This document shows positions 26,062 to 34,355 of a DNA stretch of 42,693 nucleotides, piece by piece. The position numbers and the translations under genes were made by a program. The DNA lies in contig CALCJE010000181.1 of the NCBI GenBank assembly GCA_937965665.1, positions 1 to 42,693 on the forward strand, in the 5' to 3' direction. Position 1 is the first letter of the stretch; each line of letters starts with the position of its first letter. The notes under the pieces are model-generated. The model was given only the letters and a program-made list of their open reading frames with translations, did not search any database and was not told the origin of the DNA. The DNA is from an uncultured Bacteroidales bacterium (GTDB lineage Bacteria; Bacteroidota; Bacteroidia; Bacteroidales; UBA4417).

Positions 26062-27033
26062 CTACTTTAATTTTAATTCTTTAACTGCATCCACCAGTTT
26101 GGGGAGAACTTTTAGTGCATCGCCAACAATGCCATACTGTGCGGCTTCAAAAATTGGGGCATCTTTATCCGAATTTACAGCTACGATAATTTTTGAGGAA
26201 CTTATTCCGGCCAGGTGTTGCGTAGCTCCAGAAATACCTATGGCAAAATAAAGGTTGGGTGCAATGATTTTTCCTGTTTGCCCGGTATGTTCTTCATGAG
26301 GGCGCCATCCTTCGTCGGAAACCGGTCGCGAACAGGCCGTAGCTGCTCTAAGCAAATCAGCTAACTCTACCAACGGTCCCCAATTGTCAGGCGATTTCAT
26401 TCCCCGTCCACCGGAAACCACTATGTCAGCGTCAGTAAGCAGCACCTTACCCGTAAGTTTCTGAACATCTTTCACTTTTGTATTCAGCAGGTTATCGTTG
26501 GGTGCAATATTTAAATGCTCTACAACGAAAGGCTTTGGATTATGAATGATTTCAAAGGAATTCTGTGCAAGCGTGAGGATTTTTATATCAGTCTTAATCC
26601 GCACATTCGCGTAAGCTTTGCCTGAATAAACTTTTTTATAAACCACGAACGGGCTAACGCTAACCGGCAGTTTGCTAACTCCCGAAACCAGACCGGCCTT
26701 TAATTGCACCGAAAGCCTGGGAGCCAATGCTTTACCTGAATTGTTGTTCGATAATACCAAAACAGTTGCATTATACTTCCTGGCAACATCTGCTACCAGA
26801 CTGGTATATGCCTGGTCGTCGAGCGTATTGAGTTTTTCATTTTCGATATGTATCACTTTATCAGCACCCTGCACTGCAAGTTTTTCAAGTTCCTGTTTAT
26901 CCACTTTTCCAATTGTGAGTGCCAGTGATTCACTACCAATCATTTCTGCTATTTTCGAAGCATATGAAACCAGTTCGAAGGAGAGTTTTTTGAATTTGCC
27001 TTCCCAGTTTTCGAGGTATATTAATACTGCCAT
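26062..27033 (-). CDS. etfA: Electron transfer flavoprotein alpha subunit, ETF2
   Basis: A second ETF alpha of 323 residues, clearly different from ETF1. The FAD-binding C-terminal half shows VSGGRGM (near 208), ACSRPVSDEGW (near 233), HTGQTG (near 249), GISGATQHLAGI (near 268) and AVNSDKDAPIF. The N-terminal domain is compact and typical of Bacteroidota homologues. It is 30 bp downstream of etfB2 and 61 bp upstream of the membrane iron-sulfur gene, so an operon is very likely. Confidence 0.93.
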   Translation of the reverse strand: MAVLIYLENWEGKFKKLSFELVSYASKIAEMIGSESLALTIGKVDKQELEKLAVQGADKVIHIENEKLNTLDDQAYTSLVADVARKYNATVLVLSNNNSGKALAPRLSVQLKAGLVSGVSKLPVSVSPFVVYKKVYSGKAYANVRIKTDIKILTLAQNSFEIIHNPKPFVVEHLNIAPNDNLLNTKVKDVQKLTGKVLLTDADIVVSGGRGMKSPDNWGPLVELADLLRAATACSRPVSDEGWRPHEEHTGQTGKIIAPNLYFAIGISGATQHLAGISSSKIIVAVNSDKDAPIFEAAQYGIVGDALKVLPKLVDAVKELKLK

Positions 27034-27063
27034 AATTTGCTTTTTAGATTAGGTGTGGTTCAT

Positions 27064-27813
27064 TTAAAAGACTTTATCCTGGTTATGAAGCAGTGATATA
27101 AGTTCAGCTGCATTTTCGGCTTCCAGGAATTTGCATGCAGCACGGGGCTTGGGCATTTCGTAGTTAATCACCTCGGTGAGGCTGTCGAAAGACTGAGGCT
27201 CAACTACTTTGATGGGTTTGGTGCGCGCCGTCATTATTCCCCGCATGGCGGCAATCCGGGGTTCATTGGCAATTCCTTTCTGAACGATGGCTACAAACGG
27301 GAATGCAATCGAAACAACCTCTTTACTGCCACCCAGTTCGCGGGTTATCACAGCCTCGCCGGCATCCATTTTAACATTCGAAACGCAAGTAACAGATGCA
27401 CAACCCAGAAATTCGGCTAACATCCCTCCTACTGTTGACCCGTTGTAATCACTTGATTCGATGCCGCAAAATATCATATCGAAGTTTTCGTTCCTGATAG
27501 CTTCGGCCAGTTGTGCAGCTGCAACATAAGCATCAGGTGCGTCGGCATTTATCCTGATGGCATCATCAGCACCAATAGCCAAAGCCTTACGTATGGTTGG
27601 CTCGGATCCTGCAAGGCCAACATGGGCCACTGTAACAGATTGTACGCCACTGGCGGGATCATCTTTTAATTCGAGTGCCCGGGTAAGTGCCAGCTCATCC
27701 CACGGATTTAAAACCCATTGTATCCCACTATTATCGAGTCTTTTGAAATCATCAACAAACTTAACCTTTGTAGTGGTATCGGGTACATTGCTCATGCAAA
27801 CGAGTATTCTCAT
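27064..27813 (-). CDS. etfB: Electron transfer flavoprotein beta subunit, ETF2
   Basis: The beta subunit has 249 residues, the usual length. The start MRILVCMSNVPDTTTKV and the segment CGIESSDYNGSTVGGMLAEF (near 117) are of the Bacteroidota/flavobacterial type; the latter replaces the GRQAIDGDTAQVGP segment of ETF1. LVNP-type contacts read WVLNPWDELALTRALELK (near 34). The nucleotide site lacks the DRxFAGSDTxATS pattern (RINADAPDAYVAAAQ), so a second FAD is not predicted. It is the first gene of the etfB2-etfA2-iron-sulfur segment. Confidence 0.92.
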   Translation of the reverse strand: MRILVCMSNVPDTTTKVKFVDDFKRLDNSGIQWVLNPWDELALTRALELKDDPASGVQSVTVAHVGLAGSEPTIRKALAIGADDAIRINADAPDAYVAAAQLAEAIRNENFDMIFCGIESSDYNGSTVGGMLAEFLGCASVTCVSNVKMDAGEAVITRELGGSKEVVSIAFPFVAIVQKGIANEPRIAAMRGIMTARTKPIKVVEPQSFDSLTEVINYEMPKPRAACKFLEAENAAELISLLHNQDKVF

Positions 27814-27927
27814 ATTCCTGCTTTTTGTGTTTTATTAGAATTGGAAGGCCAATAATTTGTTCAGATTTATGTAAATCTACAATAATTTGCAGATACAGGT
27901 AAAGGTTTCAGGCTAATTCTTATTTCA

Positions 27928-27935
27928 CAAATTTA
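27928..27935 (-). promoter_or_regulatory. Candidate -7 box upstream of etfB2
   Basis: TAAATTTG on the minus strand matches TAnnTTTG exactly. No -33 match is apparent and the leader would be about 110 nt, so this is tentative. Confidence 0.35.
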
Positions 27936-28155
27936 ACATTATTTGCATATTTAACGCATAAATTGAATTATGTAAATATTTATTATTTTTTAAAGAAAAG
28001 CCTTTCTTTATGAACAGATTTCGACCATAAAGGTTGATTAATTTCCAAGATTTTTGATTTTGTAAAGCAATATTTGCCTATAATACTATCACCTAATTTG
28101 TTAATTCAGAAACTTGATTCGCAAATAAATGAATAAGCAAATTTATTGCCAATAA

Positions 28156-28185
28156 AAAAGCCAGGAAATAGGGTTCCCGGCTTTT
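28156..28185 (-). terminator. Terminator after fabI
   Basis: A 12 bp stem AAAAGCCAGGAA / TTCCCGGCTTTT (one A-C mismatch) with a 6-nt loop lies 49 bp beyond the fabI stop and is followed by T residues on the minus strand. Confidence 0.8.
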
Positions 28186-28234
28186 GCATTCAAATTCAGA
28201 AATATTATCTGTTCATCCTTGGATTACGGCATTG

Positions 28235-29122
28235 TTATTTGTTGTCATCAGAGCTTCCGGCTTCCGTATTGCAGAAATCCGGATGATCGTGGCAATCACG
28301 GCAATCGAGACTTTTATTATACATTTCCATTGCCCTGGCGCTCATACCCATGCTCGAAAATCCCCCGTCGTTAAAGAGATTTTGCATGGTTACTTTGCGG
28401 GTCAGGTCGCTGAAAAGGGTAAGGCAATAGTCAGCGCATTCATCGGCGGTAGCATTTCCCAGTGGCGACATACGTTCAGTGAAATCCATGAGCCCTCCAA
28501 TTCCCTTTACACCGCTACCGGCAGTGGTAAGTGTTGGCGACTGTGAAATGGTATTTATCCGGATATGTTTCTCCCTGCCGTAAATATAACCGAAACTACG
28601 GGCAATACTTTCGAGTGCTGCTTTGGCATCGGCCATATCGTTATATTCGTAAAGTGTACGCTGTGCGGCAACATACGATAGTGCAACTATAGATCCCCAT
28701 TCATTGAGGGCATCAAACTTTTTAGCAGTCTGAATTACTTTGTGAAATGAAATTGCCGAAATATCCATGGTTTTGAGGTAATTCTCATAACTCAGTGAAT
28801 CGTAAGGAATTTTCTTTCTCACATTAGGCGACATACCAATGGAATGCAGGATAAAATCAATTTTACCTCCAAAATGTTCCAGCGTTTTGGTAAAAACATT
28901 CTCCAGATCGGGAATGCTTGTGGCATCGGCGGGCACAATTATGGCATCGGTTGCTTTGGCAAGATGATGAGTATCGCCAAGGCGCAGTGCCATCGGGGTA
29001 TTGGTAAGGACAAACCGGGCGCCTTCTTCATGCGCTTTTTCAGCAACTTTCCATGCAATTGACATGTCGTTCAATGCACCGAAAATGATGCCTTTTTTGC
29101 CTTTAAGTAAATTGTAAGCCAT
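28235..29122 (-). CDS. fabI: Enoyl-[acyl-carrier-protein] reductase (NADH) FabI
   Basis: This enzyme catalyses the last reduction in each fatty acid elongation round. It is a short-chain dehydrogenase with a Rossmann fold. The residues match the FabI class: GIIFGALNDMSIAW at the N-terminal nucleotide site, LHSIGMSP near 94, and the catalytic Y160-x6-K167 in YEYNDMADAKAAL. It has 295 residues, whereas E. coli FabI has 262; the surplus is at the C-terminus, where residues 270-295 carry C274, C277, H278, H280 and C284 and an acidic end. That tail could bind a metal. The gene is 140 bp downstream of recN with no clear promoter between them. Confidence 0.94.
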   Translation of the reverse strand: MAYNLLKGKKGIIFGALNDMSIAWKVAEKAHEEGARFVLTNTPMALRLGDTHHLAKATDAIIVPADATSIPDLENVFTKTLEHFGGKIDFILHSIGMSPNVRKKIPYDSLSYENYLKTMDISAISFHKVIQTAKKFDALNEWGSIVALSYVAAQRTLYEYNDMADAKAALESIARSFGYIYGREKHIRINTISQSPTLTTAGSGVKGIGGLMDFTERMSPLGNATADECADYCLTLFSDLTRKVTMQNLFNDGGFSSMGMSARAMEMYNKSLDCRDCHDHPDFCNTEAGSSDDNK

Positions 29123-29262
29123 TGTATTGGTTTTAATTAATAATTGTATTGAAACAAATTGTTAAACTGGTGCTACTCTCTAAAAATAATCCTGGTATTC
29201 CCAGAATATGCCATCAAGACAGCTTTTAAAAAAGTGTTAATCAGTTTTTTGAAAAAACGTTC

Positions 29263-30924
29263 TCAGTTCTTGTAATTCAACAATTCCCGGGCTGTTATTT
29301 TGGCCGATTCAGTAATTGTTTCATCACTCAGCATACGAGCAATTTCGTCAATGCGTTCGTTGTCAGAAAGGATTCTAAGGCTGGAAACAGTGGCTGTTTC
29401 TCCATCGTGTTTATAAGCAAGTAGATGACAATCAGCTTTTCCGGCAATTTGAGGCAAGTGAGTAATCGCTATTACCTGCATATTGGCCGACATATTTCGC
29501 ATGATGGTTCCAACTTTGCCGGCAATATCACCCGAAACCCCTGAATCAATTTCATCGAACAGAATAGTAGGCAGCAAACTGCGATTATGTACCAATGATT
29601 TTAAAGCAAGCATAAGCCTTGATAATTCACCTCCGGAAGCTACTTTTTGAATTTCACGGAGATCGCCTCCTTTATTGGCTGAAAAAAGGAAATTGATTTT
29701 ATCTGTACCGGTTGAAGAAAAATAAGGCAATGTTTCGATGTTGATTTTAAATTTAGCAGAAGGCATACCGAGATTTTCGAGTGCTTTATGCATTTCATTC
29801 TCTATATCATGAATTACATTCTTTCTTTGCTTCGAAAGAACAACAGAAACTTCTAAAAGTTCATTTTCCTGTTTCAACAAAGCATCCCGCAATTCCTCTA
29901 TTTTGTTTTCTAATGAGCCAATGGCATACAGTTTATCCGAAAGGCTATTCATGATATCAATAAGTTCTGCTACCGAATTGACCCTGTGTTTTTGCTGCAG
30001 GTGGTAAATCAGGTCGAGCCTGAGCGATAATTTTTCAATTCTTTCGGCATCGTAGTGAACCTGTTCGGAAAAGGTCCTCAGTTCGTTTACCAGGTCCTTA
30101 ATTTCAATCAGGCTTCCGCTAATGCGTTCGGCTATTGGTAAAAGATGGCTGCTGAAACGCGTTGCCTGGTCGAGGAGTTGCTTGGTTTCCGAAAGCCTGT
30201 CGGCAATATTTAATTCATCATCGGCTAATAACCCGATTGCCGAAAATGTCCTGGTTTTAATTTCTTCGGCATGAGTGAGTATTTCCAGCTCTTCTTCAGC
30301 TTCCTGTTGTTCATTCCGGGTCAGGTTTGCTTTTTCAAGTTCCTCGAACTGGAAGCTCAGGAACTCTTTTTCATTAACACTCTGCTGTTCTTTTTTTATA
30401 CAATCTTCTAGCTCAGCTTTTACCTGGTTATAGCGGGTATACAAACTGCGGTAGGCAGCCAGGGTTTTACTATGCCCGGCAAAGGAATCGACCATTATAA
30501 GCTGAAATGCTGCTTCGTTGAGTTCCAGGGTCTGGTGCTGTGAGTGGATATCCACAAGCCTGTCACCAATTTCTTTTAATACATTTAACGTTACAGGTGT
30601 ATCGTTGATAAAAGCCCTCGATTTACCCTGTGGATTAATTTCACGCCTGAAAACCGATGTGGGTTCATAATCAAGGTCATTGGCTTCAAAAAAATCATTC
30701 AGGTGGTAATCCCCGATGGCAAAAGTTCCTTCGACAATACACTTCTGGTTTTTATTCCGCAACACCGAAGTATCGGCCCTTTGACCGAGAATGAGCCCCA
30801 ATGCGCCTACCAGAATTGATTTTCCGGCACCGGTTTCGCCTGTAATGCAGGTAAATCCTTTGTGCAAGCTTATTTCGAGTTGCGGGATAAGAATGAAATT
30901 TTCGACTGACAGATGCAGTAGCAT
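29263..30924 (-). CDS. recN: DNA repair protein RecN
   Basis: An SMC-like ATPase that helps recombination repair of double-strand breaks. The 553-residue length is typical. Features: Walker A GETGAGKS (near 30) after LHLSVENFILIPQLEISLHKGF, a central coiled coil (about 150-400), the signature SGGELSRLMLALK (near 433), Walker B TILFDEIDSGVSG (near 457) and the D-loop/H region ITHLPQIAG (near 491). It ends the bamD-rpoZ-coaBC-DUF4835-recN gene string, 54 bp after DUF4835. A TATATTTG box 25 bp before its ATG could give it an extra promoter. Confidence 0.96.
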   Translation of the reverse strand: MLLHLSVENFILIPQLEISLHKGFTCITGETGAGKSILVGALGLILGQRADTSVLRNKNQKCIVEGTFAIGDYHLNDFFEANDLDYEPTSVFRREINPQGKSRAFINDTPVTLNVLKEIGDRLVDIHSQHQTLELNEAAFQLIMVDSFAGHSKTLAAYRSLYTRYNQVKAELEDCIKKEQQSVNEKEFLSFQFEELEKANLTRNEQQEAEEELEILTHAEEIKTRTFSAIGLLADDELNIADRLSETKQLLDQATRFSSHLLPIAERISGSLIEIKDLVNELRTFSEQVHYDAERIEKLSLRLDLIYHLQQKHRVNSVAELIDIMNSLSDKLYAIGSLENKIEELRDALLKQENELLEVSVVLSKQRKNVIHDIENEMHKALENLGMPSAKFKINIETLPYFSSTGTDKINFLFSANKGGDLREIQKVASGGELSRLMLALKSLVHNRSLLPTILFDEIDSGVSGDIAGKVGTIMRNMSANMQVIAITHLPQIAGKADCHLLAYKHDGETATVSSLRILSDNERIDEIARMLSDETITESAKITARELLNYKN

Positions 30925-30949
30925 ACCTGAATTTTTAACTTAGGTGAAG

Positions 30950-30957
30950 CAAATATA
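30950..30957 (-). promoter_or_regulatory. Candidate internal -7 box before recN
   Basis: TATATTTG on the minus strand matches TAnnTTTG, 25 bp before recN and within the gap after the DUF4835 gene. No -33 element was found. Confidence 0.35.
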
Positions 30958-30978
30958 ATAAAAATAAAGAGAACGGCC

Positions 30979-31881
30979 TTATTTGGGCGATTGCATGATC
31001 TGCTGATACTTTGAACCGTTTGCAGGGTCAATTTCTTTCATGATATTGACGGCCTTGGTTTTATCCATGGGTGCGGCCTGCGAATAGATATTGATAATTT
31101 CTTCGTTCTTGGCATCAATAAACACCTGGGTTATATATAGCCCTGTTTTTTCGCGGTTCACCTTCTGAACATCTTCCAGGCAATCATTTATTCCTGACCG
31201 GCCTAAATCCATGTTTTCCGACATCAGGTCAAGTCCAAGCCTGTGGTATGAATATAATCCTTCGCGATAAGCACTGTAGGTATTATTCATCAGGTTCTCC
31301 ACAAGCCAGTAGCGGTTTTTCTGACTTTCAAAACTTTTCCAGCCGCGTTCAGGTGAATTCTGGGCAGCATTTACAACCCCTCTTGCTTTTTCGTAATAAG
31401 GAGTTCCTCCTAATTTTGTGAACGTGTCAGCATCAATTCCCAGCATAATATAAAGATAATATGCCACCATCGAGGTCAGGTTCGAGGTGTAAACATCATC
31501 ATTATATTCAAGCGGTTCAAGTTCAACATATTTGAAATCGAAATCCTTATCTACCAGGTTTAATAGGTTGGTATTGTATGATGTTTTATATACGGGCCGT
31601 TGAAGCACGACGTTAATTCTGCCTTTAAACTGGTCGCTCGATATGCGTTCAGTAATGGTAATGAGCATTGAGCATTCAATACGCTCTTCGGGCCTGTAAA
31701 CATAATTCGTCCACTTGCGGTTGTTTATAAACTCGTAAACAGCAGTTTGCAGCGTTTGAAAAACTTTTTTCTCCGATCCTTCGACCTGTGCTGCATTTAC
31801 CGAAACCTGGCACATAAATTCCTGTGCCGATACCAGTAAAGGCAGGCAGGTAACAAGTAACACAATCAGTTTACGGAACAT
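30979..31881 (-). CDS. DUF4835 family exported protein
   Basis: A 300-residue protein with a signal peptide (residues 1-19, ending LLVSAQ), so it is periplasmic or outer-membrane associated. The sequence pattern is that of DUF4835, a Bacteroidota-only family: QEFMCQVSVNAAQVEG at the mature N-terminus, NNRKWTNYVYRPEERIECSM near 54, LEPLEYNDDVYTSNLTSMVAYYLYIMLG near 122. A role in the envelope is suggested by its constant linkage with bamD and coaBC. No function is established that I know of. It sits between coaBC (21 bp) and recN (54 bp) in one transcription unit. Confidence 0.88.
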   Translation of the reverse strand: MFRKLIVLLVTCLPLLVSAQEFMCQVSVNAAQVEGSEKKVFQTLQTAVYEFINNRKWTNYVYRPEERIECSMLITITERISSDQFKGRINVVLQRPVYKTSYNTNLLNLVDKDFDFKYVELEPLEYNDDVYTSNLTSMVAYYLYIMLGIDADTFTKLGGTPYYEKARGVVNAAQNSPERGWKSFESQKNRYWLVENLMNNTYSAYREGLYSYHRLGLDLMSENMDLGRSGINDCLEDVQKVNREKTGLYITQVFIDAKNEEIINIYSQAAPMDKTKAVNIMKEIDPANGSKYQQIMQSPK

Positions 31882-31902
31882 GTACGGGGGTGTGAGATTG
31901 AA

Positions 31903-32286
31903 TTATACGAATCGGTTCTGAACAGCATCCAGAATATCGGCAGCCACTTCAGGTTTTGATTTTAACCCGAATTCGGTAATTGCCTTATCCTTACCAATAA
32001 TACTGATTTTATTGGTTGCTACACCAAAACCGGATCCTTCATCTTTCAGTGAGTTAAGAACGATGAAATCGAGGCTTTTCGTATGCAGCTTTTGCATTGC
32101 ATTTTCAACTTCATTATTGGTTTCCAGGGCAAAACCAACCAGGAATTGTTCTTTTGTTTTGCGGGAACCCAGTTCAGCAAGAATATCCCGTGTTTTCACA
32201 AGTGTGAGCTGGAATCCATCCCCGGTTTTTTTAATCTTTTCTTTTTCAGGTTGTTCTGGTGTATAATCAGCAACAGCTGCAGCCAT
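31903..32286 (-). CDS. coaBC: CoaBC C-terminal fragment (CoaB part) after the stop
   Basis: This is the 127-residue piece that begins at the first ATG after the TAA (MAAAVADYTPEQ). It holds the second half of the phosphopantothenate-cysteine ligase domain. The 14 codons between the stop and this ATG also look coding, and no alternative start (GTG, TTG) lies among them. It lacks the CoaB nucleotide-binding start, so it cannot be a functional enzyme alone. Confidence 0.6.
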   Translation of the reverse strand: MAAAVADYTPEQPEKEKIKKTGDGFQLTLVKTRDILAELGSRKTKEQFLVGFALETNNEVENAMQKLHTKSLDFIVLNSLKDEGSGFGVATNKISIIGKDKAITEFGLKSKPEVAADILDAVQNRFV

Positions 32287-32328
32287 GATGGCGATATGAG
32301 CCGATGAAAAATAATCGATACAAGCCTT

Positions 32329-33102
32329 TTACATTTCAGCAGCTGTTGTAACACGAACTATCTGAATAGAAGGATGTTGAGGGTATTCAGAAACAGGTCC
32401 CGACACGAGCGTTACCTTTGCTCCCCGACTGGCGGCTTCAAGTGCCAGGGCATTACCCATCTGGCCTGAAGAGTGATTGCTGATGTATCTTACAGGATCA
32501 ATTGGTTCAACGGTTGGACCACTTGATATCAGCACGTTTTTGCCAGACAGTGATTGCTGTTTTGCAAAAAATGCTGCCAGAATTTCAACAATTTTCTGAG
32601 GTTCTTCCAGGCGCCCCATGCCTGTAAGTCCACTCGCAAGCTCACCTGCATGCGGGGCAATGAGTATATTGCCATGTGCTTTGAGGGTTTCAATATTCTG
32701 CTGGGTGGTCCGATGGTGATACATATCAACATCCATCGATGGCGCATAAAATACCGGGCAACGAGCGGCCAGGTATGTAGCCAGCAATAAACAATCAGTA
32801 ATACCATTCGCCATTTTAGCCATTGTATTTGCCGTTAAAGGCGCAATAACAAAGGCATCGGCCCAGCTGCCCAGTTCTATATGGCTGTGCCATGTGCCGT
32901 CGGCAGGGCTAAAAGGTTCAATAGCAACAGGATTTTGCGAAAGCGCTGAAAGTGTAAGCGGAGTAACAAAATTACAGGCTTCGGCTGTCATAACAACCTT
33001 CACCGAAGCCCCTTCCTTAATGAGGAGACGGATCAGAAATGGAATTTTATAAGCAGCAATTCCACCGGTAATTCCAACCAGTATTTTTTTACCTTGTAAC
33101 AT
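32329..33102 (-). CDS. coaBC: CoaBC N-terminal fragment (CoaC plus start of CoaB)
   Basis: This 257-residue piece ends at the in-frame TAA. It contains a full flavin-dependent phosphopantothenoylcysteine decarboxylase domain (about 1-185) and the first 70 residues of the CoaB domain, including the GPTVEPIDPVRYI nucleotide loop. It starts 19 bp downstream of the omega-subunit gene. CoaC activity may remain; ligase activity probably not. Confidence 0.7.
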   Translation of the reverse strand: MLQGKKILVGITGGIAAYKIPFLIRLLIKEGASVKVVMTAEACNFVTPLTLSALSQNPVAIEPFSPADGTWHSHIELGSWADAFVIAPLTANTMAKMANGITDCLLLATYLAARCPVFYAPSMDVDMYHHRTTQQNIETLKAHGNILIAPHAGELASGLTGMGRLEEPQKIVEILAAFFAKQQSLSGKNVLISSGPTVEPIDPVRYISNHSSGQMGNALALEAASRGAKVTLVSGPVSEYPQHPSIQIVRVTTAAEM

Positions 33103-33121
33103 CCGTCGGGTGCAGGAAATA

Positions 33122-33457
33122 TTACCAGTTATTTTCTTTTTCCTTAAGCGGGTTACGCGAGAAAATCTGATCTTTCAGAAACTCGTTAGTCGCAATTAAG
33201 GTTGGCTTTGGTAGGTTTTCGTAATATTTAGCCAGTTCGATCTGTTCGCGGTTTTCGAATACTTCTTCCAGGTTATCGCTGGGAGTAGCAAACTCTTCTA
33301 TTTTAGAGTTCAGTTCCTCTTTGATTTCCTGCGAGATCTGGTTAGCACGTTTTGCAATAATGGCTACTGTTTCGTAAATGTTTTCAGTAGGATCATTAAG
33401 CTCCGACATGTTGCGGGTTATCGTAGTAGATTCAATTTTTAACTTTTTGATATCCAT
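33122..33457 (-). CDS. rpoZ: RNA polymerase omega-subunit-like protein (RpoZ)
   Basis: A 111-residue protein of the Bacteroidota RpoZ/Rpb6-like family. The core NIYETVAIIAKRANQISQEIKEEL (26-49; the KRANQI signature) is the helix that embraces the beta' subunit C-terminus. The C-terminal NPLKEKENNW tail is common in the Bacteroidota form. It lies between bamD (24 bp) and coaBC (19 bp) in a tight operon, the standard Bacteroidota arrangement, which supports the assignment. The N-terminus is longer than in E. coli omega. Confidence 0.9.
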   Translation of the reverse strand: MDIKKLKIESTTITRNMSELNDPTENIYETVAIIAKRANQISQEIKEELNSKIEEFATPSDNLEEVFENREQIELAKYYENLPKPTLIATNEFLKDQIFSRNPLKEKENNW

Positions 33458-33481
33458 ATGGTTGTGTGTGTGTTTCGTGAA

Positions 33482-34276
33482 TTAATTCCCTAATTCCTTT
33501 GAAATATTCTTTTTAATACTGAGGGCTTTATCGCTGTATTCGCCAACAGGGAATCCTGCTGCCAGTTCATCATATGCTTCGGATGCTGCCTGCATACGCT
33601 CCAATCGTTTTTCGGCAATACTGTTTACCGCATATTGATATTTTGCATCCAGTATCGAGTACAGAATCAGTTCTTTTGATTTGGTATCGGGATAGTCCTT
33701 CAGCACATTGTTTAACGATACGATCGAGGCTTTGTAGTCCGACATTTTGTAGTACAGCATGGCAATGTCGATATCTTTCTTCTCCAGTTTTGAGCGAAGT
33801 TCATCAATCAACTTGTTGCATTCGGCTATCCGGCTGCTTTTGGGGTACTGGGTGATAAACAATTGCAATGACGAAATGGCTTCGTTGGTCGAAGTTTGAT
33901 CAAGTGATGAGCGTGGTGATTCCAGGTAATTGCAGTAAGCGCTCATGTAAAGCGCCTCTTCGGCATACTGGCTGGTTGAAAAATTGGTAGAAAATGATTT
34001 GAAGTAATAACCGCCAAGGATGTAATCTTTTTGTTTGTAATAACAATTGGCGGTGTAAAAAGCTATTTTTTCAGCCTTATCAGTTCCCTTGTAAAAAGAT
34101 TGAATCTGCTCGAACAGCTGTTGTGCAGGTGAATATTTCCCTTTTTCATAATATTCAACGGCTTTTGTATATTTGAGTTCATTATCCGAGCTTTTCAAAA
34201 GTTTCTGAAATGAACTGCATGATATCATCGTAACTGATAACACCAAAATTAGAAAGATAACCGGTTTTCTGATCAT
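33482..34276 (-). CDS. bamD: Outer membrane protein assembly lipoprotein BamD
   Basis: A 264-residue lipoprotein with an SPII signal (residues 1-19, lipobox MISC, Cys20). It forms part of the BAM complex that inserts beta-barrel proteins into the outer membrane. The mature protein consists of five TPR-like helix pairs: KYTKAVEYYEKGKYSPAQQLFE, AEKIAFYTANCYYKQKDYILGGYYF, AEEALYMSAYC and the later YYKMSDYKASIVSLN repeats. It starts the bamD-rpoZ-coaBC-DUF4835-recN operon. The start codon is ATG at 34276, only 4 nt downstream of a promoter-like box, so the mRNA may be leaderless. Confidence 0.9.
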   Translation of the reverse strand: MIRKPVIFLILVLSVTMISCSSFQKLLKSSDNELKYTKAVEYYEKGKYSPAQQLFEQIQSFYKGTDKAEKIAFYTANCYYKQKDYILGGYYFKSFSTNFSTSQYAEEALYMSAYCNYLESPRSSLDQTSTNEAISSLQLFITQYPKSSRIAECNKLIDELRSKLEKKDIDIAMLYYKMSDYKASIVSLNNVLKDYPDTKSKELILYSILDAKYQYAVNSIAEKRLERMQAASEAYDELAAGFPVGEYSDKALSIKKNISKELGN

Positions 34277-34280
34277 GCCG

Positions 34281-34312
34281 CAAAAGTAAACATTTTAACC
34301 GAAATTATGAAA
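34281..34312 (-). promoter_or_regulatory. Promoter of bamD operon, possibly leaderless
   Basis: On the minus strand there is TTTC (34309-34312), a 20 bp spacer and a perfect -7 box TACTTTTG (34281-34288). Only 4 nt separate this box from the ATG, so transcription would start at or next to the start codon. Confidence 0.5.
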
Positions 34313-34355
34313 CATTTATACATATAGTACATCCCGGTTTTTTAGTTAAAAGTTA

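Larger units (their letters stand above)
27814..28234. other. Intergenic region between etfB2 and fabI
   Basis: This is 421 bp of strongly AT-rich DNA. It contains a minus-strand TAnnTTTG box (27928-27935), 114 bp before etfB2, and the fabI terminator at 28156-28185. No ORF or RNA gene is seen in the remainder. Confidence 0.55.
31903..33102 (-). pseudogene. coaBC: coaBC (bifunctional pantothenate-to-4'-phosphopantetheine enzyme) interrupted by an in-frame TAA
   Basis: The complete open frame, ignoring one TAA at 32329-32331, would be 399 codons long, the normal length of CoaBC. It makes 4'-phosphopantetheine on the way to coenzyme A. CoaC part: GITGGIAAYK, the active-site H in HSHIELGSWADAFV and PSMDVDMYHHR. 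CoaB part: KNVLISSGPTVEPIDPVRYISNHSSGQMGN and, beyond the stop, MAAAVADYTPEQPEKEKIKK and FVGFALETNN. Both halves lie in the same frame with no insertion or deletion; the residues around the stop (TTAAEM-stop-KACIDYFSSAHIAI) fit the family, where a Tyr usually stands at the stop position (TAT or TAC to TAA). Either the gene is truly broken, or it is a sequencing or assembly error. Confidence 0.85.

Noticed and set aside
32281..32340. Frameshift in coaBC
   Set aside because: The two parts are in the same reading frame, so there is no insertion or deletion. The break is a single stop codon.
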